NCBI RefSeq assembly: GCF_014203425.1
Contig: NZ_JACHJC010000001.1
Coordinates: 6,961,501-7,025,500 of the forward strand
Length of the DNA: 64,000 nt
Direction of reading: 5' to 3'
From: Micromonospora echinospora
GTDB lineage: Bacteria > Actinomycetota > Actinomycetes > Mycobacteriales > Micromonosporaceae
The position numbers and the translations under genes are program-made. Positions 25,579-33,331 of the stretch are shown piece after piece (the stretch's first letter is position 1; the number at the start of each line of letters is the position of its first letter). The notes under the pieces are model-generated. The model had not been told where the DNA came from. It saw only the letters and a list, made by a program, of their open reading frames with translations, and did no database searches.

Positions 25579-26948
25579 CGCGCACCTCCGGTGGGCGGGA
25601 TGTCGGCGGCGTCGAACGACGGCCGCCCGTCGAGATCGGTGGCGACCACGTCGGGAACGGTGTCGACCGGGGACGTCTGCGGAACGTCCAGGTCGAACAG
25701 CTCGCGCAGCAGCGCCGCGTACTGGTCGCCGCCGGGCTCGGCGGCGAGCTGGCGGACCCGTACGGTCGGCTGGTGCAGCAGCCGCTGCACGACCCGGTGC
25801 ACGGTGCGGGCCACCTCGGCCCGCTGGTCGTCGCTGAGGTCGGGACGGCGCTGGCCGAGCCGGCGCAGCTCGGTGGCGACCACGTCGTCGGCCCGGCCGC
25901 GCAGGGCGGCCACTGTCGGCGCCACGTCGGCGCCGCGCAGCCAGCTCAGGAACGACTCGACCTCACCGGCCACGATCCGGGCCACCTCGGCGGCGTCGGC
26001 GGCGGCCGGCCCGTCGGCGAGCACGGCGGCCATCCGGTCGATGTCGATCACCTCGACGCCGGGCAGCTCGGCGACGCCCACCTCGACGTCGCGCGGGACG
26101 GCCAGGTCGAGCAGGACCAGGGGGCCCCGGTCGGCGTCCCGGCGGGCCAGCGCCCGGGTCACCGCGTCGCGGGTGAGCACCGGCTCGGTGGCGGCGGTGG
26201 CGGCGACCACGACGTCGACGTCGGCGAGCGCGGTGATCAGCTCGGCCATCGGCACGGCGGACGCGCCGTACGACTCGGCGAGCCGGACGGCGCGGGCGGC
26301 GCCCCGGTTGGTCACGGTGAGCGGGCCGGCGCCCAGCCGGGACAGCGTGGCCACGCCCAGCGAGCCCATCGCGCCGGCGCCGACGATCATCGCGGACCGC
26401 CCGGCCAGCTCGCCGTCGAGCAGCTCGGCGGCGAGGTCGAGGGCGGCGGTGACCACGCTCTGCCCGGCCCGGTCGATGTTGGTCTCGGCGTGCGCGCGCT
26501 TGCCGACCCGCAGCGCCTGCTGCATCAGCTCGTGCAGCAGGCGGCCGGCCGAGTCGGCGCCACCGGCGGAGTGGTACGCGTCGCGGAGCTGGCCGAGGAT
26601 CTGCGCCTCGCCCACCACCATCGAGTCGAGCCCGGCGGCGACCCGGAAGACGTGGTCCACGGCGGCGGCGTCGTAGTGCACGTAGAGGTGCGGGGCGAGC
26701 GCCGCCGGCTGGCAGCCGGCCTGATCGGCCAGGACCGCGCAGATGTCGCCGAGTCCGCCGTGGAACCCGGAGACGGCCGCGTAGACCTCCACCCGGTTGC
26801 AGGTGGAGACCAGGACGGCCTCGGCGACGTACGGCTGGGCGATCAGGCGGTCCAGCGTCCGGGTCAGGTCTGCGGGCGGGACGGCGAGCTCTTCCAGGGT
26901 GGCGACCGGTGCGGTGCGGTAGGACGCGCCGACGACGAGCAGTTTCAC
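25575..26948 (-). CDS. hemA: glutamyl-tRNA reductase
   Basis: A 457-residue enzyme that reduces glutamyl-tRNA(Glu) to glutamate-1-semialdehyde, the committed step of C5 haem synthesis. It starts MKLLVVGASYRTAPV and has the catalytic cysteine in VSTCNRVEVYA. The GEAQILGQLRDAY segment and the NADPH-binding GAGAMGSLGVATL follow. The start overlaps the rex stop (ATGA), placing it under Rex control. Confidence 0.96.
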   Translation of the reverse strand: MKLLVVGASYRTAPVATLEELAVPPADLTRTLDRLIAQPYVAEAVLVSTCNRVEVYAAVSGFHGGLGDICAVLADQAGCQPAALAPHLYVHYDAAAVDHVFRVAAGLDSMVVGEAQILGQLRDAYHSAGGADSAGRLLHELMQQALRVGKRAHAETNIDRAGQSVVTAALDLAAELLDGELAGRSAMIVGAGAMGSLGVATLSRLGAGPLTVTNRGAARAVRLAESYGASAVPMAELITALADVDVVVAATAATEPVLTRDAVTRALARRDADRGPLVLLDLAVPRDVEVGVAELPGVEVIDIDRMAAVLADGPAAADAAEVARIVAGEVESFLSWLRGADVAPTVAALRGRADDVVATELRRLGQRRPDLSDDQRAEVARTVHRVVQRLLHQPTVRVRQLAAEPGGDQYAALLRELFDLDVPQTSPVDTVPDVVATDLDGRPSFDAADIPPTGGAR

Positions 26949-27715
26949 GTGCCGATCGCCTCCTGGGTGTCGGTGGCCGCGAGACCGCCGGGCAGGGCGG
27001 TGAGGGCGGACCCGCCGGTGGCGGGAAGCGCGGTCAGCGATGCCTTGCGGTGCTCGTGGAAGGACAGGATCTGCAGCTCGATGGCGAGGTCGACCTTGCG
27101 CACGTCGACCCCCTCCGGGACCGAGAGTACGCAGGGCGCGAAGTTGAGGATGCTCGTCACGCCGACGGCGACCAGCTGATCGGCGACCGCCTGGGCGGCC
27201 GGCGCGGGGGTGGCGATGACGCCGATCGAGATCGACTCCTCGGCGACCACCTGGGGCAGCTCGTCGATGTGCTGGACGACGAGCCCGTTGATCAGCTCGC
27301 CGACCCGGGACCGGTCGGCGTCGAGGAGAGCGGCGATGCGGAAGCCGCGGTTGGCGAAGCCGTCGTAGCCGGCCAGCGCGTGACCGAGGTTACCGACGCC
27401 GACGAGCGCGACGGCCCGGCACTGGGTGAGGCCGAGCACCGAGGAGATCTGGTCGACCAGGAGCGCCACGTCGTAACCGACGCCGCGGGTGCCGTACGAG
27501 CCGAGGTGGGACAGGTCCTTGCGGAGCTTCGCGGAGTTGACGCCGACGGCGTTCGCGAGCCCTTCGCTGGACACCGTCTCGTGCCCGGAGTCGGCCAGCG
27601 CGTGCAACGCACGCAGGTATTCCGGGAGCCGGGACACGGTCGCCTCGGGCAGGTCCGGAAGCGCCGGTACGGCACCGGTGCGACCGGGCGCGCCTGGTTG
27701 ACGGTGCTGACTCAT
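26945..27715 (-). CDS. rex: redox-sensing transcriptional repressor Rex
   Basis: A 256-residue NAD(H)-sensing repressor. The winged-helix domain (LPEYLRALHALADSG, SAKLRKDLSHLGSYGTRGVGY) is followed by a Rossmann domain with VALVGVGNLGHALAGY. Rex releases its operator when NADH rises. ATG 27715 follows GGAG at the right distance; the frame is open further to 27898, but that would run through the operator. The gene leads the hemACDB operon as in Streptomyces, with a matching operator about 120 bp upstream. Confidence 0.96.
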   Translation of the reverse strand: MSQHRQPGAPGRTGAVPALPDLPEATVSRLPEYLRALHALADSGHETVSSEGLANAVGVNSAKLRKDLSHLGSYGTRGVGYDVALLVDQISSVLGLTQCRAVALVGVGNLGHALAGYDGFANRGFRIAALLDADRSRVGELINGLVVQHIDELPQVVAEESISIGVIATPAPAAQAVADQLVAVGVTSILNFAPCVLSVPEGVDVRKVDLAIELQILSFHEHRKASLTALPATGGSALTALPGGLAATDTQEAIGT

Positions 27716-27834
27716 GAGACTCCGTGCGGTGCGATCCTCGACCAGCGACGGAGGCCGGTCGTTTCGGGACTCCCGCTGGCGACCGTTGTTGCCGGCTGTG
27801 CTAGCAGGGCGCGTCGAAACTACAGAGTAGGCGC

Positions 27835-27852
27835 TTGTGAAGAGGTGCACAA
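27835..27852. promoter_or_regulatory. Rex operator (ROP) overlapping the rex promoter
   Basis: TTGTGAAGAGGTGCACAA matches the Rex consensus TTGTGAANNNNTTCACAA with one mismatch. On the minus strand TTGTGC and TACTCT are spaced 17 bp as a plausible -35/-10, so the operator covers the -35 and spacer. This predicts autoregulation of rex-hemA-hemC-hemD-hemB by NADH/NAD. Confidence 0.85.
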
Positions 27853-28093
27853 ATCGCGATCTTGAAAGCTCGCGACGCGCCTTCACCTGCCCCTCCATTC
27901 CTGCAAGATCGATCGACCGCGCTCTTCGGCGGCGCGTGGCGATTATTGCTCAATCCCGACTTCCCTGACCAATCGCGCGCGGCCCGTAGCGCTCCGTCAC
28001 CGGCGTGGCGAGGCGAGTCTCACGTTTTGCAGTAGGGAGAACCCCACCCTGAAGAGGCCAGCGTGCGGGATGGGTCGGCAGGTCGTACGCCCA

Positions 28094-28099
28094 TAGCCT
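28094..28099 (+). promoter_or_regulatory. leaderless -10 box of sensor kinase
   Basis: TAGCCT ends six bases before ATG 28106 and no ribosome binding site is present. Confidence 0.5.
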
Positions 28100-28105
28100 C
28101 GAACC

Positions 28106-29410
28106 ATGACCGCAGCACCACTGGCCACCGCGCCCACCCCGACGTCGCCCGTCCTCGGCCTCCTGCGCCGCCTCGGCCGGGACTCCGCCTACGTACTCCT
28201 CGGCCTCCCGCTGGCCATCGTGGGCTTCGTCCTCGCCGTGGTCGGGATCTCACTGAGCGCCGGGCTGCTGGTGACCACGCTCGGCCTGCCGATCCTCGCC
28301 GGCTTCCTGTACGCCACCCGCGGGCTGGCCGACATCGAGCGGCTCCGGCTCGCCGGGGTGCTGGACCGGCCCCGGGTACGCCCCGTCTACCGCCGGCCGG
28401 AGCCGGGTGCCGGGTTCTGGCGGCGGGTGTTCACCCCGATCCGGGACGCGCAGTCGTGGCTCGACCTGCTGCACGCGTTCGTCCGGCTGCTGGTGGCCCT
28501 GCCCACGTTCGTGGTGCTCGTGGTCTGGTGGGTGCTGGCCCTGGGCGGCACGCTCTACGTCGTCTACGACTGGGCCATTCCGCGCGGCGTCGACGACCAG
28601 GACCTGAGTCAGCTCCTCGGGATGGGCGACGGGGCGGGCGCGCGGATCGCCCTGAACACCGCGATCGGGCTGTTCGCCCTGTTCACCCTCCCGCTGGTGG
28701 CGCGCGGCGGCGCCCGGCTCCAGGCCGGGCTGGCGTACTCGCTGCTCACCGGGGTGGCCGAGATGCGACAGCGGATCATCACGCTGGAGGAGCAGAAGCG
28801 CGCCGCCGCCTCGGCCGAGGCGGTCGCCCTGCGCCGGCTGGAGCGCGACATCCACGACGGCCCGCAGCAGCGACTGGTCCGGCTCGCCATGGACCTCGGA
28901 CGGGCCCGCCACCAGCTCGCCGCCGACCCGGAGGCGGCGCGGCAGACGCTGGACGAGGCCGTCGCCCAGACCCGGGAGACGCTGGACGAGCTGCGTGCCC
29001 TCTCGCGGGGCATCGCGCCGCCGATCCTGGTCGACCGGGGCCTGCCCAGCGCGCTCGCCGCGCTCGCCGCCCGCGCGCTGGTGCCGACCGAACTGGTGGT
29101 GGACGACGAGCTGGGCACCGCCGCCGGCCGGCTCGACCCCGGGGTGGAGAGCACCGCGTACTTCGTGGTGGCCGAGGCGCTGACGAACGTGTCGAAGCAC
29201 AGCCGGGCGAGCGCCTGCCGGGTGGAGGTGACCCGGAAGGTGGGCCGGCTGGAGATCACCGTCACCGACGACGGCGTCGGCGGCGCCCACCTGGCGAAGG
29301 GACACGGGCTCAACGGCATCGCCGACCGGGTCCGGGCGGCCGGCGGCACGCTGGACGTGACCAGCCCGGAGGGCGGACCGACCCGGGTCCACGCGGAACT
29401 GCCCAGGTGA
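28106..29410 (+). CDS. NarL-type sensor histidine kinase
   Basis: A 434-residue membrane sensor kinase. Two hydrophobic pairs in the first ~200 residues (YVLLGLPLAIVGFVLAVVGISL and FVVLVVWWVLALGGTLYVVYDW) form the sensor of the DUF/PspC-like actinobacterial type. HisKA_3 follows, with the phosphoacceptor His in LERDIHDGPQQRLV. The ATPase has an N box (AEALTNVSKHS) and a G box (DDGVGGAHLAKGHGLNGI). The cognate regulator lies 66 bp downstream. The stimulus is unknown. Confidence 0.9.
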   Translation: MTAAPLATAPTPTSPVLGLLRRLGRDSAYVLLGLPLAIVGFVLAVVGISLSAGLLVTTLGLPILAGFLYATRGLADIERLRLAGVLDRPRVRPVYRRPEPGAGFWRRVFTPIRDAQSWLDLLHAFVRLLVALPTFVVLVVWWVLALGGTLYVVYDWAIPRGVDDQDLSQLLGMGDGAGARIALNTAIGLFALFTLPLVARGGARLQAGLAYSLLTGVAEMRQRIITLEEQKRAAASAEAVALRRLERDIHDGPQQRLVRLAMDLGRARHQLAADPEAARQTLDEAVAQTRETLDELRALSRGIAPPILVDRGLPSALAALAARALVPTELVVDDELGTAAGRLDPGVESTAYFVVAEALTNVSKHSRASACRVEVTRKVGRLEITVTDDGVGGAHLAKGHGLNGIADRVRAAGGTLDVTSPEGGPTRVHAELPR

Positions 29411-29420
29411 AACGACACGC

Positions 29421-29457
29421 CCCGGACCCGGCCCGCCCGATGGGCGCCGGGTCCGGG
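29421..29457 (+). terminator. stem-loop between kinase and regulator genes
   Basis: CCCGGACCCGGC (29421-29432) pairs perfectly with 29446-29457. It may attenuate read-through from the kinase into the regulator and so set their ratio. Confidence 0.5.
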
Positions 29458-29476
29458 CGTGATAGACACCGGACCC

Positions 29477-30133
29477 ATGCGGGTGGTGATCGCGGACGAC
29501 GCCGTACTGCTCCGGGAGGGGCTGATCCGGCTGCTGACGGAGTACGGGCACGAGGTGGTGGCCGCCGTCGGTGACGGCGTCGCCCTGGTCGAGGCGGTGG
29601 TGACGCACCGCCCGGACGTCTCGGTGGTGGACGTGCGGATGCCGCCGTCACACACCGACGAGGGACTGCGCGCCGCGGTGGAGGCCCGCCGCCGGGTGCC
29701 TGGTACGCCGATCCTGGTGCTGTCCCAGTACGTCGAGGTGTCGTACGCCGACGACCTGCTGGACACCGCGGGCGGGGCCGGCGGCGGCATCGGCTACCTG
29801 CTCAAGGACCGGGTCGCCGCGATCGACGAGTTCCTGGACGGCCTGGCCCGGGTGGCCGCCGGCGGCACGGTGCTCGACCCGGAGGTGATCAGCCAGTTGC
29901 TGGTCCGGCGGCGGCGCGACGACCCGCTGGCGTCGCTGACCCCGCGCGAGCGCGAGGTGCTGGCGCTGATGGCCGAGGGCCGCTCGAACACCGCCATCGC
30001 CCGCGCGCTGGTGGTCAGCGACGGCGCGGTCGAGAAGCACGTCCGCAACATCTTCACCAAGCTCGACCTGCCGCCGGACGCCACCACCCACCACCGCCGC
30101 GTCCTGGCCGTCCTGGCCCACCTGCGCGCCTGA
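29477..30133 (+). CDS. LuxR/NarL-family response regulator
   Basis: A 218-residue regulator: receiver domain MRVVIADDAVLLREGL with the phosphoacceptor Asp in VSVVDVRMPP, a Lys in GYLLKDRV, and a C-terminal LuxR helix-turn-helix (LTPREREVLALMAEGRSNTAIARAL). ATG 29477 starts the conserved domain. It is the partner of the kinase at 28106-29410. Confidence 0.92.
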   Translation: MRVVIADDAVLLREGLIRLLTEYGHEVVAAVGDGVALVEAVVTHRPDVSVVDVRMPPSHTDEGLRAAVEARRRVPGTPILVLSQYVEVSYADDLLDTAGGAGGGIGYLLKDRVAAIDEFLDGLARVAAGGTVLDPEVISQLLVRRRRDDPLASLTPREREVLALMAEGRSNTAIARALVVSDGAVEKHVRNIFTKLDLPPDATTHHRRVLAVLAHLRA

Positions 30134-30159
30134 CCCCGGGTGATCCACTCCAGGTCGGG

Positions 30160-30198
30160 GAGGTGGTGGGGTCCGGCGCACCCCGAGGCCACCACCTC
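30160..30198. terminator. bidirectional stem-loop between convergent genes
   Basis: GAGGTGGTGG (30160-30169) and CCACCACCTC (30189-30198) form a 10-bp perfect stem. GATC occurs on both flanks (30142 and 30213 region), as in the GATC-ended repeats, but the outer arms do not pair well. Confidence 0.55.
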
Positions 30199-30231
30199 GC
30201 CGAAGTGGTGACGATCAAGGGGTCATGAGGG

Positions 30232-30882
30232 TCAGGACAGGGTGCGGGCCACTGTCACCGCGTCGGTGAGCGTGTCGGCGGCCGGGTGGCCGCTGGCGCG
30301 CAGCCGGTCCGGGTCGGACAGGCCGCCGGTGTAGAGCACGCAGCGGGCGCCGGCCGAGGCGGCCGCGTCGGCGTCGTCGAGCGAGTCGCCGATCAGCACC
30401 ACCTCGTGCCCACCCAGCCCCAGCTCCGCCAGGTGCTTCTCCAGCCACTCGGCCTTGCGCCCGCCGCCGACAGTGGCGCGCAGCCCGTCCACCCGGCGGA
30501 AGTGCGGGGTCAGCCCGTACGTGTGCACCGTCGGCACCAGCTCGTCGTGGAACCACATGGACAGCAGCGACTGGCTGCCCTCCCAGGACTCGATCGCGGT
30601 GGTGGCGTCGGCGGCCAGCGCGCAGGTGGTCAGCCCGGCCCGGTACGCGTCGTGGAAGACCCGGTCGAGCGTGCCGAACGCGTCGGCGTCCACGGCCCGG
30701 CCGAGCATCTCGGCGTAGTAGTCGGCGATCGGCCGCCGGAACCGCACCCGGTGCTCGGCGGCGGTGACCGCCGGCCCGCCGGCGCTGGCGAAGGCGACGT
30801 TCGTGGCCTGGACCACCAGGTCGAGGTCGTCGAGGAGCGTTCCGTTCCAGTCCCACACGAGGTGGCGTCCCATACCCGTCAC
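30232..30882 (-). CDS. HAD-superfamily hydrolase (phosphoglycolate phosphatase-like)
   Basis: A 216-residue HAD phosphatase: motif I is VWDWNGTLLDDLDLV (Asp-x-Asn variant of DxD), the cap is alpha-helical, the motif II/III region is around GGGRKAEWL, and motif IV is VLIGDSLDDADAAASAGA. The DxN variant of motif I occurs in some phosphoglycolate phosphatase-like proteins. TAGAGT ends six bases before GTG 30882, giving a leaderless start; ATG 30873 is an alternative. Substrate unknown. Confidence 0.85.
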   Translation of the reverse strand: MTGMGRHLVWDWNGTLLDDLDLVVQATNVAFASAGGPAVTAAEHRVRFRRPIADYYAEMLGRAVDADAFGTLDRVFHDAYRAGLTTCALAADATTAIESWEGSQSLLSMWFHDELVPTVHTYGLTPHFRRVDGLRATVGGGRKAEWLEKHLAELGLGGHEVVLIGDSLDDADAAASAGARCVLYTGGLSDPDRLRASGHPAADTLTDAVTVARTLS

Positions 30883-30888
30883 CCGAGC

Positions 30889-30894
30889 ACTCTA
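30889..30894 (-). promoter_or_regulatory. leaderless -10 box of HAD gene
   Basis: On the minus strand TAGAGT ends six bases before GTG 30882, with no ribosome binding site. Confidence 0.5.
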
Positions 30895-30897
30895 AGG

Positions 30898-31152
30898 CTA
30901 GAGCTGCGGGGTGGTCAGGTCGCGCAGCAGCCGGTCCTCCTCGACCCGCCAGTAGCCGTGCTCCTTGCCGTCGAGCAGCACCACCGGCAGCCGGTCGCCG
31001 TAGTCGCGCTCCATCTCCAGGTTGCCGGTGACGTCCCGCTCCACCCAGCGGTCACCGGTGACCGCCACCACCCGGTCGAGCGCGGCCTTCGCGTCGTCGC
31101 ACAGGTGGCAGCCGGGCCGGGTGATCAGGATGAGCCTCGGGTCACTGGACAT
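30898..31152 (-). CDS. glutaredoxin-like thiol protein (DUF836)
   Basis: An 84-residue thioredoxin-fold protein with a CxxC active site in TRPGCHLCDDAKAAL and the cis-proline segment DRLPVVLLDGKEHGYWRV. It probably reduces disulfides, perhaps with mycothiol, since the mycothiol gene mshA lies at the other end of this conserved block. It overlaps the acyl-CoA ligase gene by 11 bases, so the two are co-transcribed. The mycobacterial counterpart is, from memory, Rv0508. Confidence 0.88.
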   Translation of the reverse strand: MSSDPRLILITRPGCHLCDDAKAALDRVVAVTGDRWVERDVTGNLEMERDYGDRLPVVLLDGKEHGYWRVEEDRLLRDLTTPQL

Positions 31153-32767
31153 CGGATACCTCCGTGCGGATCTCGGTCGGCGGCGACGGCGACGGCACCG
31201 CGGGCGCCGGGCGCAGCTCGGTCTTGCGCACCTTCCCGATCGCCGAGTACGGCAGGCTGTCGACGAACTCGACGGCGGTCGGGCACTTGAACCGGGCCAG
31301 GTTACGCGCGCAGTGGGCGAGCAGATCGTCCGCCGTCACCGCCGGATCGGCCGCCCGCACCACGTACGCCCGCACAGTCTCGCCGGTCCGCGGATGCGGC
31401 ACGCCGAGGACCGCCGACTCGGCCACCCCGGGGTGCGCCTGGAGCACCAGCTCCACCTCGTGCGGGTAGACGTTGAAGCCGTTGACCAGGATCAGCTCAC
31501 CGAGCCGGTCGACCAGGAAGAGGTCGCCGTCGCCGTCGGCGTACGCGACGTCGCCGGTTGCCCACCAGCCGTCCGGGTCCGGCCCGCCCCGCCCGTCCGG
31601 CCAGTAACCGGCGAACAGGTTCGGACCGCGTACCACGATCTGCCCGGGGTCGGTGCCGGCCAGTTCGTCGGAGAGGTCCATCTCGTCGTCGTCGGGCTCG
31701 TCGGCGGGCACCCCGTCGCGCCACAGCTCGGCGCCGTCCGCACCGGTCAGGCGCAGCTCGACGCCGGGCAGCGGGCGACCGATCGAGCCGGGCTTCGGCT
31801 CGCCGCCGACGAGCGTCGAGGTGAGCACCGGCGCGGTCTCGGTGAGCCCGTAGCCGACGTGCACCGGGTGCCCGGTCAGCTCGGTGAAGCGCGCGCCGAC
31901 GGCCGGCGGCAGCGGCGCCGCGCCGCACACCGCGACGCGCACCGAGGTCAGCGCCGCGGCCGGGTCACGCTCCGCCTCGGCCCAGGTCAGGAACATCGAC
32001 GGTACGCCGACGAGCACCGTTACGCGGTGCCGGGCGATCTCGTCCAGCGTCCCCGCCGCGGGCTCGTCGACGAGTACGCCGGTCGCGCCGTGCCGCACCA
32101 CGGCGCCGAGCGCGGTGTTCAGCCCGTACGCGTGGAACAGCGGGAGCGCGAGCAGCACGACGTCGTCGGGGCCGAGGACCGGCGGCTCGATCCGGTCGGT
32201 CTGGTCGTGGTTGGCGGCGAGCGCGCGGTGCGACAGCATCGCGCCCTTGGGCTGCCCCTCGGTGCCGGAGGTGTAGAGCAGGACGGCCAGGTCGTCGCCG
32301 GAGCGGGCCGGGAACCGGGTCGGCCCGGCGTCGCCGCCCACCGGCGGCGCGGTGTGCACGGCGCGCAGCCCGGGCAGTTCGGCGCGGTCCACCCGGCCAA
32401 TCACCTCGGGCGCGCCGACCAGCATCGCGGCGCCGGAGTCGGTGAGCACGTGCCGCAGTTCGCGGGCGGTGAGCGCGGGGTTGACCGGTACGGCGACCAG
32501 GCCGGCCCGCAGCGCGGCGAGGTAGGTGACCACGAAGTCCGGGGTGTTGCCGAACGCGACAGCCACCCGGGGCGGATGCCCCGTTCCGGCGGCCGGCGGC
32601 GCGTCGGCGACCAGCGCGCGGGCGGTGGCGGTGACCGCGTCGTCCAGCTCGGACCAGGTGAGCGTCCGCTCGCGCCAGTGCAGCGCGGCCCGGTCGCCCC
32701 GTTCGGCGGCGGCCCGGCGGACCCGGTCGGCGAGGTTCGGCGCGGAGCTTTCGGCGGCGTCCTGCAC
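31142..32767 (-). CDS. AMP-dependent acyl-CoA synthetase/ligase
   Basis: A 541-residue ANL-superfamily enzyme that activates a carboxylate as acyl-AMP and then a thioester. The P-loop-like motif is LLYTSGTEGQPKGAMLSH. The A5 region (GYGLTETAPVLT) and the hinge (ATGDVAYADGDGDLFLVDRLGELILVNGFNVYPHEVE) follow, and the C-terminal catalytic Lys is in LPYSAIGKVRKTEL. The start is uncertain: GTG 32767, GTG 32785 or GTG 32815; the first lies eight bases from CAGACT. The substrate, probably a fatty acid, is not determined. Confidence 0.87.
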   Translation of the reverse strand: MQDAAESSAPNLADRVRRAAAERGDRAALHWRERTLTWSELDDAVTATARALVADAPPAAGTGHPPRVAVAFGNTPDFVVTYLAALRAGLVAVPVNPALTARELRHVLTDSGAAMLVGAPEVIGRVDRAELPGLRAVHTAPPVGGDAGPTRFPARSGDDLAVLLYTSGTEGQPKGAMLSHRALAANHDQTDRIEPPVLGPDDVVLLALPLFHAYGLNTALGAVVRHGATGVLVDEPAAGTLDEIARHRVTVLVGVPSMFLTWAEAERDPAAALTSVRVAVCGAAPLPPAVGARFTELTGHPVHVGYGLTETAPVLTSTLVGGEPKPGSIGRPLPGVELRLTGADGAELWRDGVPADEPDDDEMDLSDELAGTDPGQIVVRGPNLFAGYWPDGRGGPDPDGWWATGDVAYADGDGDLFLVDRLGELILVNGFNVYPHEVELVLQAHPGVAESAVLGVPHPRTGETVRAYVVRAADPAVTADDLLAHCARNLARFKCPTAVEFVDSLPYSAIGKVRKTELRPAPAVPSPSPPTEIRTEVSDVQ

Positions 32768-33175
32768 GGTGGCTGAGTCTGGCACAGCCGCGTCCGCCGG
32801 ACCATGCCCGGACACGGTGCCGGGTCCGCCAAACGGGACTGGGAATGCAGTACGGTGGGATTCCCCAGCACGGGATAACGATCTCCAACGGCACGCGCCG
32901 AGCAGCCCGGGGCGACCCGCGTGAACCGCCTTCGCGACACGCCGAGCGGAAAGAAAATCTGCTCCGACCAGGACTTTCCACTGCGGACCACGATCCGGTG
33001 CGAAAGTCAACCACACGCGACGGACAACGGGTCCGCCATCCGTGCGATCCGGCGGGAAATACTTCCGCTCTGTGTAACGGACTTGCCACGCGTGGGTGAC
33101 GTTGGCCCTATCATCACTCGGGTCGGCTCACCCCATTTGCCGTGAGTCGACACCCCTCAGCCCGAGGAGGCCCCC
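32768..33175. other. divergent region upstream of the bldN-like gene
   Basis: A 400-bp gene-free stretch. It is relatively AT-rich between 32935 and 33075 and contains a short inverted repeat GACTTTC/GAAAGTC near 32971-33007. At 33083-33118 lie a TTGCCA/TATCAT promoter-like pair and a BldD-like inverted repeat. A CTCAC/GTGAG inverted repeat follows at 33126-33146. Confidence 0.55.
33095..33118. promoter_or_regulatory. possible BldD-type site over a TATCAT promoter
   Basis: GGTGA-N14-TCACT, which on the other strand reads AGTGA-N14-TCACC, matches the older published BldD half-site pattern AGTGA(n)TCACC. It encloses TATCAT (33109-33114), a good -10 element about 62 bp before the upstream ORF. 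It does not match the later 15-bp BldD consensus, so the call is tentative. Confidence 0.35.
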
Positions 33176-33331
33176 GTGCCCGTCAGCGCATTGGACCAGC
33201 ACCTCAAGGGGATCTGCCGCCCGTCGGCACGTCCCGACCCGGCCGCGCCCGGCCGGGTTCCACCCGGTCCCCCGGCGCCACAGTGGCGCCCGGCGCGGTC
33301 GCTTCCGATTCGGACCGGGGAGGCGCGGTGA
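33176..33331 (+). CDS. small upstream ORF coupled to the bldN-like gene
   Basis: A 51-codon frame beginning VPVSALDQHLKGICRPSARP and continuing as a Pro/Arg-rich tail. It has the strongest ribosome binding site in the region (GAGGAGG, six bases before GTG 33176), and its TGA overlaps the GTG of the sigma-factor gene (GTGA, 33328-33331). It may be a leader peptide that couples translation. Alternatively it is the original N terminus of the sigma factor, now in another frame. I recognise no domain. Confidence 0.5.
   Translation: MPVSALDQHLKGICRPSARPDPAAPGRVPPGPPAPQWRPARSLPIRTGEAR

Larger units (their letters stand above)
27716..28105. other. divergent promoter region, rex and sensor kinase
   Basis: This 390-bp gap holds the Rex operator and rex promoter (27820-27852), a short GATCTTG/CAAGATC inverted repeat at 27857-27911, and the apparent leaderless promoter of the sensor kinase (TAGCCT at 28094-28099). 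I see no gene in it. Confidence 0.6.
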
